From IMG/VR virus record IMGVR_UViG_3300023174_002543, positions 62,001 through 126,000 of that record: a stretch of 64,000 nt of DNA; one strand, 5' to 3'. The DNA is from a virus. The notes beneath the pieces are model-generated. The model saw only the letters and a program-made list of their open reading frames with translations. It was not told where the DNA came from and did no database searches. The translations under genes and the position numbers were made by a program. Below are positions 8,346 to 17,000 of this stretch, piece after piece; positions within the stretch are counted from its first letter, which is position 1, and each line of letters opens with the position of its first letter.

Positions 8346-10232
8346 ATGGCAATCAAAAATTTTAATGTTGAACATGGCTTATCTGTCAATGATGTAACAA
8401 TCGTAGACAGTAATGCCAATGTTACTGCAAATACTTTAATATCTAATAACATTATTAGTACTAGCGGCACTAATAGTAATATTACCATCAATCCTGATGG
8501 TACCGGTATTATTGATGTAAGCAATAAAAAGATTAGTAATTTAGCTGAACCAATACTTGCAACAGACGCTGCTACAAAGGGTTATGTAGATGCGACTGCT
8601 CAAGGATTGAGTATTAAAAACTCAGTTCAATATGCAACAACTACTAATATTTTATTAGACGGAACAGTAACTACAATAGATGGTAAAACAGTAACTACCG
8701 GAGATCGTGTTCTAGTTAAAGACCAAACAGATAAAAGTAAAAATGGTATATACATAGCAAATACCACAGGTTCATGGACTCGTTCAGCAGATATGAATAT
8801 TGCTACTGAGATTTATGGTGCATTTACATTCGTTGAGACAGGTACTGAAAATCAATCAACTGGATGGGTAACTACTAATTCACCGCTAGATCCATTCACA
8901 TTGAATACAACTGATATAATATGGACACAGTTTAGTGGTACAGGTTCAGATATCAGTACAGATATAAACACGTTACATGTAACAGGTGGTACAAAAGATT
9001 ATGTATTGGCAGCTTCTGATAGTTTAGGTAACGTTGCTTTTGCTAATATTGCAAATTATTTCTTAGTTAAAACTGATATAACTACAGTGGTTGCAGGATC
9101 TACATTGGCCTTTACAATAGACTATGCTAATACTAGCTATCCCGGTGGAATATATACATTACAGCAATTGGGCCCGGTAAGTATGTCAATAAGCGACCAG
9201 TGGTCAATATCAGGTTCTAACGTTGGGACAACAAAAAACGCTTATGCAAATTATGTAGCAACTCAAGTTAATACTGCAAATGTAACAATAGCATTTACGT
9301 TAGCTAATGCTAATTTTAGTTTACAAACAACGGATACATTAACTATTGGTAGCACAGTAATAAATGACAGCAGTTCACCTAATCTAAGAACATTGTTATC
9401 TTCAATAAATGGAGTAAGTTCAGGTACTGTTACTATTCCAGCTACGAGTTTAAATGCAAACATAAACGCTAATGGGTTGAATACGGTAACAAACATAGTA
9501 AGCGTCAACCTTACTAATAGTAGAGGATCAACCGGTGCAGGTGTAAGTACGGCAAGTGGTACGAGTTTAGTGGCGACTGCTCCTACTGCATATAGTGTAA
9601 ACTCTATATCAGGTAGCTTCCCAAGTAGCAGTATACCATATTGGAGTTTAAATCAAACGTTTAACTGGACAGTGAGTACTACGGGCACTACTAGTGCGGG
9701 CAATTTAACATATAGCGGTGGCGCAATAAGCACTACCAGTTTATCAAGTGTGGGTGGCGCAAGCGGAACTAGCGGTAGCATAGATAGCACAAGTAGTTAT
9801 ACTATTACAACTAGTGATTATTATGGATTAGGATTAAATGGATATGGTAATAGAACTATTCCTAGTGCAGTAAATGGTACAGTAAGTGCTGCAACTAAAT
9901 ATTATCCGTTGTTTTGGAAGACAACTTCCAGTAGTGCATTACCAACCATAACAGTTAGTGATAGCCGTAATTCTAATAACTATGCTCTAGGGCAAGGTGC
10001 TACTACATCAACCACTGCTAGTAATTATCTTTGGTTAGCTATACCAAACGCAGGTAATGCTGCACCTTTGGCAAGTCATACCTTTAAGCATGTGTTTGGT
10101 GGATTTGATATTGTTGATACTCCTACGGTAACGGGCACACAATCTATATCTTCAGGCGGACAGAGTTACAATTATTCAATATATGGCTTTAGTGGTTTTA
10201 CGACAGCATCACTTATAATAACAACATCATAA
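8346..10232 (+). CDS. Fibre protein with YVD/tail-fibre module and a large C-terminal domain shared with the 19408 gene (paralogue A)
   Basis: The protein has 628 residues. The N-terminus NFNVEHGLSVN is class I. At about 75-85 is the TDAATKGYVD motif typical of phage tail fibres, followed by a domain with DGKTVTTGDRVLVKDQTDKS and NGIYIANTTGSWTRSADM (about 115-150), which I know from many tail-fibre proteins. From about residue 235 to the end lies a roughly 390-residue Ser/Thr-rich region matching the C-terminus of the 19408 protein: shared landmarks are SYPGGIYTLQQLGPV, SGSFPSSSIPYWSLNQTFNW and NGYGNRTIPSAVNGTV. The gene after it (10234) is likewise related to the gene after 19408, so this is half of a duplicated pair. 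The ATG overlaps TATATAAATG; no strong ribosome site is visible. Confidence 0.72.
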   Translation: MAIKNFNVEHGLSVNDVTIVDSNANVTANTLISNNIISTSGTNSNITINPDGTGIIDVSNKKISNLAEPILATDAATKGYVDATAQGLSIKNSVQYATTTNILLDGTVTTIDGKTVTTGDRVLVKDQTDKSKNGIYIANTTGSWTRSADMNIATEIYGAFTFVETGTENQSTGWVTTNSPLDPFTLNTTDIIWTQFSGTGSDISTDINTLHVTGGTKDYVLAASDSLGNVAFANIANYFLVKTDITTVVAGSTLAFTIDYANTSYPGGIYTLQQLGPVSMSISDQWSISGSNVGTTKNAYANYVATQVNTANVTIAFTLANANFSLQTTDTLTIGSTVINDSSSPNLRTLLSSINGVSSGTVTIPATSLNANINANGLNTVTNIVSVNLTNSRGSTGAGVSTASGTSLVATAPTAYSVNSISGSFPSSSIPYWSLNQTFNWTVSTTGTTSAGNLTYSGGAISTTSLSSVGGASGTSGSIDSTSSYTITTSDYYGLGLNGYGNRTIPSAVNGTVSAATKYYPLFWKTTSSSALPTITVSDSRNSNNYALGQGATTSTTASNYLWLAIPNAGNAAPLASHTFKHVFGGFDIVDTPTVTGTQSISSGGQSYNYSIYGFSGFTTASLIITTS

Positions 10233-10233
10233 T

Positions 10234-12510
10234 ATGGCAGCAGCAACCCTTACCTTCCCCTCACAAACGTTACTTAAGAACGTTGTTGTTCCAGTTGACG
10301 GAACAGATGCTGCTACCAAAGAATATGTAGATGGTAGAACAGGCGCCGGCAGTGTTGCTGCAGCCGGTTCTAATACACATATTCAATTTAATGATGCCGG
10401 TAGTATAGGTGCCAGTGCAAATTTAACTTTTAATAAATCAGGTAATATACTTACTATTACCGGTAACTTAGTATCAAGTAACGCTAATCTTGGTAATCTA
10501 GCAACAGCGAACTATATAAACATTGCAAATAATTTATCAGTCGCCGGCGATGCAAATATTACTGGTAACTTGACAGTACTTGGTACAGTATCCTACATTG
10601 AATCTACTACTACATATGTTACAGATCCTTTATATGAAATAGGCGGAGGTTCGCAGGGTACAACTTTATCAACGGATGATAATAAAGATCGCGGTACTAT
10701 ACTTCACTATTTTGACACTACTCCTATAGACGCTTTTATAGGTTGGGATAATAGTAATGCTGAATTTGCTATTGCGAGTAACGTTTCTGTAACTGATAAT
10801 ATTGTAACTTATAATAATTTTGGTAATATCAGAGTAGGTAATATTTTTGCCGGAAACGTAGTAAATGCTAACTTCTATACCGGTGACGGTGGACTACTTT
10901 CTAATATTATAGCATCTAGTGGTACTGCAACTACAGTCACGGCAAGCACACAACCAAATATTACTAGTCTCGGCAACTTAGTAGAATTGACAGTAGGTCA
11001 AGGATTATCTAATGTATACATTAATGGTTTTGGTAATATTACGGTTGGTAATAAGATAACTACTACCAATTTAACTGTAACCGGTAACTCTATGTTACAA
11101 GGAAATACAGAATTTCAACAAATTGTAACTCTAACATCCTCAGCGAGTAGTACAAATTCTAGCACCGGTGCATTGATATTAACATTAGGTGGTTTAGGTG
11201 TATATGGTAATATACATTCAGGAATGGGAGTCACTGGAGTTACTTTAACTGGTAATATTACTACCGCAAGTCAACCTAATATTACCTCTTTAGGTAATCT
11301 AGTAAGTTTAATAGTAGGAAACTCTACTGCAAATAGTACGTTTGGTAATGGAACTATAACTCTAACAGGTGCAGGTAATATTACAGGTGGTAATCTAGTA
11401 AGTGCTAATTATTTTACCGGCACATTAACAACCTCAAGTCAGCCAAATATAACATCAGTCGGGACGTTAAATAACACAACATTAGGCGCAAGTAACTCAT
11501 TATCAGGTGGTAATCTAGTAAGTGCTAATTATTTTACCGGCACATTAACAACTGCAACTCAACCAAATATTACAAGTTTAGGAACACTAGTAAACGTAAC
11601 GGTGTCCGGTACATCTAATTTAGGAAATGTAGGAAATGTTAGGATTACCGGTGGTAGTTCAGGCCAATACTTAAAAACAGACGGTACTGGAAATTTAAAT
11701 TGGGCTACAGTAGATACATCAAGACTAGCGAACGGTACTACTGAAATAGAGTTATTAGAAGACGGTAATATTAATTTTACCGTAGGAACACAAACAAATT
11801 CAGTTATTTTTGTGGATGATGGTAGTGTTGTTCTTGGTTCAGGTACCGGTGGAAATATCGAAGGTGCCAATGTTGTAAATGCAAATACTTTAGCAGCAAG
11901 TAATACAATAACACGAAATGGAAGAAACGTACCAACATTTGTTAGTTCAGGCACAATGCCAACTAATCCGTTATTAGGTGATGAATGGTACGATCAGGAT
12001 GACGACAGAGTTTATCAATACATCTATGATGGTGCAAATTATAATTGGGTAGAGATAAGCAGTGGTTACATCGCTGCCAATGTAGCTGCTCAAACCGGAA
12101 CATTAGTAGTAAGAGATAGTAATGCCAACGTATATGCCAACACTATACATGCCAATGCTTTAAGCGTTACTGGTACTGCTAAAATGGGTAGTATAGTCAG
12201 CGCAGGAAATGGACAGTCAGTATCTAATTCAACTGAAACTATGATTGATACCTTTCCCAAAACTTTATACAGGTCTGCTAAATACATTATATCAGCAAGA
12301 AATGATGATGGTTTCGAAGTGGCAGAAATGCTACTAATACATGACAATATGATTAGTTTTATACAAACATATGGTGATGTTAGTACTGGGACAGTACAAG
12401 ATATTGTAACTTTTAGTAGCAATATTGTAAGCGGAAACGTCTGTCTATATGCAACAGGGAGTAATTCAAATACATACGTAAATTTAGTATCAACTTATGT
12501 AACTGATTAA
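10234..12510 (+). CDS. Stalk-repeat fibre protein with TDAATKEYVD N-terminus (paralogue B)
   Basis: The 758-residue protein starts one base after the previous stop. Its N-terminus (LTFPSQTLLKNVVVP, then TDAATKEYVD) matches that of the 21785 protein, which also follows a paralogue of the preceding gene. The module HIQFNDAGSIGASANLTF is near residue 50, a DP..EIGGG...DDNKDRG...GWDNSNAEF module at about 125-185, four QPNITS-type units follow, then GQYLKTDGTGNLNW (about 475) and TTEIELLEDGNINF. Around 575-605 there is a GDEWYDQDDDRVYQY segment also seen in the 36505 and 48537 proteins. The C-terminal 95 residues (KTLYRSAKYIISARNDDGFE onward) form a domain I recall from aquatic phage fibres. A fibre role is inferred. 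Confidence 0.75.
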   Translation: MAAATLTFPSQTLLKNVVVPVDGTDAATKEYVDGRTGAGSVAAAGSNTHIQFNDAGSIGASANLTFNKSGNILTITGNLVSSNANLGNLATANYINIANNLSVAGDANITGNLTVLGTVSYIESTTTYVTDPLYEIGGGSQGTTLSTDDNKDRGTILHYFDTTPIDAFIGWDNSNAEFAIASNVSVTDNIVTYNNFGNIRVGNIFAGNVVNANFYTGDGGLLSNIIASSGTATTVTASTQPNITSLGNLVELTVGQGLSNVYINGFGNITVGNKITTTNLTVTGNSMLQGNTEFQQIVTLTSSASSTNSSTGALILTLGGLGVYGNIHSGMGVTGVTLTGNITTASQPNITSLGNLVSLIVGNSTANSTFGNGTITLTGAGNITGGNLVSANYFTGTLTTSSQPNITSVGTLNNTTLGASNSLSGGNLVSANYFTGTLTTATQPNITSLGTLVNVTVSGTSNLGNVGNVRITGGSSGQYLKTDGTGNLNWATVDTSRLANGTTEIELLEDGNINFTVGTQTNSVIFVDDGSVVLGSGTGGNIEGANVVNANTLAASNTITRNGRNVPTFVSSGTMPTNPLLGDEWYDQDDDRVYQYIYDGANYNWVEISSGYIAANVAAQTGTLVVRDSNANVYANTIHANALSVTGTAKMGSIVSAGNGQSVSNSTETMIDTFPKTLYRSAKYIISARNDDGFEVAEMLLIHDNMISFIQTYGDVSTGTVQDIVTFSSNIVSGNVCLYATGSNSNTYVNLVSTYVTD
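11384..11432 (+). repeat. 49-bp direct repeat, copy 1
   Basis: The block 11384-11432 recurs without mismatch at 11504-11552, exactly 120 bases (40 codons) later, inside the 10234 gene. It encodes the stalk unit GGNLVSANYFTGTLTT, which precedes a QPNITS unit in both copies. Exact identity at DNA level suggests a recent duplication or gene conversion. Confidence 0.9.
11504..11552 (+). repeat. 49-bp direct repeat, copy 2
   Basis: Second exact copy of the block at 11384-11432. Sequence outside the block diverges at the next base on the 3' side (C against T), while the encoded protein repeat continues. Confidence 0.9.
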
Positions 12511-12542
12511 AATAAAAATAGCAATGGGGATTGTTTGGAACT

Positions 12543-13094
12543 ATGGCTAATAAGTATTTTAACGTAAGACAAGGTCTCCAGACCGGAAATATAACGTTAG
12601 ACGCCACGACGGGAAATGCCAATGTAGGCAATTTGTCCACTACGGACTTGAACGTAGCTGGAAACTTAAATTCGAACCTAATACCTAAGGTCGCATCTGG
12701 CGTACCTTCAGTTCTGTCATTAGGTACCAATCTACAACGATTCAAAGATTTATATCTGTCAGGAAATGTCAATCTTCCTGGTGGACAAACACTCACTGGC
12801 AATACGGATACTGCTAGTTTTTCTGGGAATGTATATACCCCAGGTGCACTAACAGCAAACGTCATAAATGCCAACACTATAGCAGTAAATACAGAATTTA
12901 CGCTAAATAGTACTATAAATTCAACTTCTACTGATACTGGTGCATTTACAACTATGGGCGGAATCGGAGTGAAGAAGGATGTAACAGTGGGGGGTGCTAT
13001 TAATTTAGCCAACTTTGCTGTTACAGGAACAACAGTTAGAAGCAGCATTTACCATGATGATACTTCTAACTCAATAACGTTTAAATTTAATTGA
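12543..13094 (+). CDS. Short stalk-type fibre protein (paralogue C)
   Basis: I place the start at ATG 12543 (MANKYFNVRQGLQTG) rather than the in-frame TTG at 12531, because this gives the class I N-terminus shared with the 8346 gene. The 183-residue product is stalk-like (GNANVGNLSTTDLNVAGNL), with LPGGQTLTGNTDTASFSGN in the middle. Near 125-150, STDTGAFTTMGGIGVKKDV is a module resembling SAATGAIKSEGGISAKGNI in the 14047 protein, and both end in similar short tails (NSITFKFN here, GSIDFIFN there). The next gene (13108) is related to the gene after 14047. It is therefore a shortened paralogue of the large 14047 fibre; its role is inferred. Confidence 0.7.
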   Translation: MANKYFNVRQGLQTGNITLDATTGNANVGNLSTTDLNVAGNLNSNLIPKVASGVPSVLSLGTNLQRFKDLYLSGNVNLPGGQTLTGNTDTASFSGNVYTPGALTANVINANTIAVNTEFTLNSTINSTSTDTGAFTTMGGIGVKKDVTVGGAINLANFAVTGTTVRSSIYHDDTSNSITFKFN

Positions 13095-13107
13095 TAGGAC
13101 ATAATAA

Positions 13108-14004
13108 ATGGTAGCACCAACAACAATCGGAGCAAGATTATTAAATGATGGTACACTCTACACAGTGGGTACATTTGATGACACCGGCACTACAACAACC
13201 GGACATTCAATCACAAAAGAACATATATTTGCTGATGAATTAGACGAATTAGCACTAAATACCGGTGCCCCATCTGGAGGCTCGGTGTTGCTTAATGGAT
13301 CTAGTCAACGCATAGATGTCACTGGGTCAGAGAGTTTTATGTTTGGCACACAGGACTTCACTATTGAAGGATGGTTCGTATTATCGTCAACTTCATACGC
13401 ACGACTATGGTGTTTCCCAGACGGAGATAACGTAGAAGCCGTAAATGGTACCTTATATTACTGGAATGGTACAGGTAGTGTTTTGACCGCAGGTACGGGA
13501 TCAGCTCCGCAAGGTCGTTGGTTTCATGTAGCACTAGTAAAACGTAACGGTGTAGCAAAAGTATATCTAAACGGTGTAGCAGTAATTACTGATAATAGTC
13601 CATATAATTCAATATCATCAAGACCATTAAGTATTGGCGGTGAAGTAGGTCTTAGTACAGTTGGACAAGATCCAACTGCAGGATCAAGAGACGGTTGGTT
13701 AAATGGCAACGTAACAAATTTTCGTATAGTAAAGGGTCTAGCAGTTTATACAAGTAATTTTAGTACTGCTTATAACCCTCTTACTTCAATACCAAACACA
13801 GTTTTATTACTAAATGTAGTAAATTCTGGTAATTTAGTAACAGATAGTTCGTCACAGAATCAAACTGTTACCAATATTGGCAGTGCGACTTATAGCGCAC
13901 TAACTCCGTTAAGTACATACTTCAACGGCGCAATGAAACAATTGAAAAATGGTGCATTGCTACTAGCAAATGAGTTAGTTGAAACAGACTCAGTATTATC
14001 ATAA
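13108..14004 (+). CDS. Small conserved fibre-associated protein carrying an inserted LamG domain (paralogue D)
   Basis: The protein has 298 residues. Residues 1-53 (GARLLNDGTLYTVGTFDD...HSITKEHIFADELDEL) and the last 26 (AMKQLKNGALLLANELVETD) align with the two halves of the 76-residue 19149 protein. Between them, about 59-270, sits a LamG (concanavalin A-like) domain: LLNGSSQRIDV, QDFTIEGWFVL (about 83-95), RWFHVALVKRNGVAKVYLNG (about 135-155) and NFRIVKGLAVYTSNF. This domain type commonly binds glycans or proteins. The gene follows paralogue C by 13 bases with a TAGGA ribosome site, matching the 14047-19149 arrangement. It looks like a small ancestral protein that acquired a lectin-like domain. 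LamG assignment is by motif. Confidence 0.8.
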   Translation: MVAPTTIGARLLNDGTLYTVGTFDDTGTTTTGHSITKEHIFADELDELALNTGAPSGGSVLLNGSSQRIDVTGSESFMFGTQDFTIEGWFVLSSTSYARLWCFPDGDNVEAVNGTLYYWNGTGSVLTAGTGSAPQGRWFHVALVKRNGVAKVYLNGVAVITDNSPYNSISSRPLSIGGEVGLSTVGQDPTAGSRDGWLNGNVTNFRIVKGLAVYTSNFSTAYNPLTSIPNTVLLLNVVNSGNLVTDSSSQNQTVTNIGSATYSALTPLSTYFNGAMKQLKNGALLLANELVETDSVLS

Positions 14005-14046
14005 ACGTAATACATTAAACTTAAACATTCTTAAAGGAAAAATAAA

Positions 14047-17000
14047 ATGGCAAAATTAAAAAGCGGTACTAGAGTTTATGGTGATGCAACAGTCGACCAA
14101 ACACTAACCGTAGGTAATATAACAATCAGCGGTAACTTAGTAGTTCAAGGACAAACAACGTCTGTAGATAGCACAGTTACTAGAGTAGAAGACCCAATCT
14201 TTGAGATTGGTGGCGGTGAAGCAGGCGCGGCACTTACATCAAATGACGGTAAAGAACGTGGCATATTGATGCATTATTATGATGGCGCCGTAAAAGACGC
14301 TTTCATGGGATGGCATACAAGTAATGCACGTTTTGAATTTGGAGCAATAGCTACTGAATCATCTGGTAACATTACAGTTGGAACATACGGTAATCTTAAA
14401 GCAGGTGTATTCTTTGGTGATGGCGGCGGATTAAGCAATATCGTTGGTGGTAACGTAAGCGGAGACGTAGCAGCTGCAAACTATGCAAACTATGCAGGTA
14501 CAGTAACAGGGTCAGCACAAAGTAATATTACCAGTACTGGTACATTAACAAGTTTAACAGTTAGTGGTACAAGTAATGTTGCGGCTATTAGTTCAAATGG
14601 TGCTATTACTACTAGCGGTAGTATTACTGCAAATGGTGCTAGTTCAAATCTTACAATTGGTACATCAGCAGCAAATAATAGCGTTGCAAACATTTATGGT
14701 GACTTGAATGTTACCGGTAATCTAAATGGTACATTTACTGGTACTATCGGTGCTAAGGGCTCTAACACACACGTTCAGTTCAATGATAATGGTCAACAAA
14801 ACGGTGTTGCTGGATTTACATTCGACAAATCAACTAGCACAGTAAGTATCGCTAATATTGTTTTAGCAGGGGCTGCCGGAACTGCAAACTTTAAGGGTGA
14901 TATTAACTTAACAGGTACAAGTCAGACTATTGCTGGTGCCAACATTAAAGTTGATGCATCAACTCAATTAGAATTAGAAGGCGGAACAGCAAATATTACA
15001 TTGACTAGTTCTAATGTTAAATTAGCAACATCAGGTGGTACTGCTAATTTAGACAACACTGGTAAATTGACTGTATCTGGTGCTGCTGATTTTGCAGGCG
15101 GTAACTTCACAGTCACTACAGCTGGTAATATTGATGCTAAACGCGGTGATTTCACAAGCATCAAAAACACCGGATTAACTGATAATCAACTAGTGTTCAC
15201 TACAGGTAATGTATTGGGTGGTAATGCAGGATTAACATATGCATCTAACACATTAAGTGCTAATAACTTTGCAACTACAAATGCAAATATTACTGGTAAT
15301 ATTACAACTAAGTATAACAGTGGTAAATTATTGACTACTGATGTTGGTGGTAATTTAATTGAATCAAATGTATCATTTTCGTCAAATGAATTAACAGTTG
15401 CTAATGCTAATATAACAAATACTGCAACAATTGCTAATTTAAATATTACTAGTTTAACAACAACAGGTGGATTGTTATTCACTGGCGGTGCTAGCGGTAA
15501 TGTTACCGAGTCAGCAACTTTAACATTCACAGCGATTACTAACACACTATCTACTACTAATATTACTGCTAGTGGAAATGTAGTAGCTAATGCAATAACA
15601 TCTAATAACTTAACTGCTACACAATTAGTATTTGCTGGTGCTAGCAAAGAGTTAACATCTGATTCACACTTAACTTTCACAACAGTTAGTAACACATTAT
15701 CTACTACTAATATTACAGCTAGTGGAAATATTATTGGTGCTAGAGTTACTGCAAACAATGTGGCTGATTCTGAAATCGCATATGCTAACATTGACCATAC
15801 ATTGGTTGGTGCGTCTTCATTCACATATAATGCCGGTACAAGTACTTTATCTGCTCCTAATGTTGTTTCAAGTTCTAGTATAATAGGTGCTAAAGTTTCT
15901 GCAAATAATATTGCCGATACTCAAATCGCATATGCTAACGTTGACCATACTTTAGTAGGTAGTTCATCATTCACATATACTCCACTTACAGGCACATTAG
16001 CAGCTAATAATGTCTCAGTAACTAGTAATGTAACAGCTGCTAATGTATTCGCTAGTACTGTTGGTAATTCAGCTACAATGTTATATGGTAATGGTTATAA
16101 CATTACCGGTGTAGTTGCTAGTTCTGCTAATGCGGAAACACTAACTGGTACATATATCAATGCAGGTGTTACTGGTTCTAGTTTAACTAGTTTAGGTACC
16201 ATGAATAATATCACTATGGGCGGTGCTAATAGCATCAGTGGTGGTAATTTATTAAGTGCTAATTATGTCACAGGTACATTAACAACTGCAGCACAACCTA
16301 ACATTACTAGCTTAGGTAATTTAACTGCTGCAAATGTAACTGGTAATTTACAAGCAGGTGGTATTTTAACTGATAACTTGTACTATGCAAATGGTGGTGT
16401 TTGGGACTTACAACAAGCCGCAGGTGACACTAGTGAGATTCAATTCAACAACGGTGACAACTTTGCCGCAAGTGCTAACTTCACATTTAACTCAGGTTCT
16501 AGTACACTAACTGTAACTGGTACTGGTAATATCACAACGGTAAATGCTACAACAGTAACCGCTACAACTGGTAATATCACAACTGTAAATGCTACAACAG
16601 GTAATATCACAACTGTTAACGGTACAACTGGTAACATTACTACTGTAAATGCTACAACAGTAACAGCTACAACTGGTAATATCACAACTGTAAACACTAC
16701 AGATATTGTTGCATCAGGTAATGCTAATATCACTGGTTGGTTAAAGGCTGCTGATACAGTTATTACTGGTAACTTAACTGTTACAGGTACAACAACAAGT
16801 GTCAATACAACTACATCACAATTAACTGATCCATTACTTGATTTAGGTAACGGTGCAAATGGTGCAGCATTAACAACTAATGATGCATTTGATCGTGGTT
16901 TAGTAATGCATACACGTGTTGCGGGCACAAACAAAGACTTGTTCATGGGTTGGGATACATCTAACGCTGAATTTGTTATGGCTAAAAACGTAACAGTATC

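Noticed and set aside
12531-12542. TTG start for the gene at 12543
   Set aside because: ATG 12543 gives the conserved N-terminus MANKYFNVRQGLQ shared with sister fibres; the four upstream codons match nothing.
12413-13048. Long reverse-strand open frame opposite the 12543 gene
   Set aside because: Its residues are what the complement of Asn/Thr/Gly-rich stalk codons yields (Val/Leu/Pro-rich), it spans a gene boundary, and it has no ribosome site or family match.
16525-16695. CRISPR-like regularly spaced repeats
   Set aside because: The repeats are in frame, differ synonymously, have no unique spacers, no palindromic repeat and no cas genes nearby.
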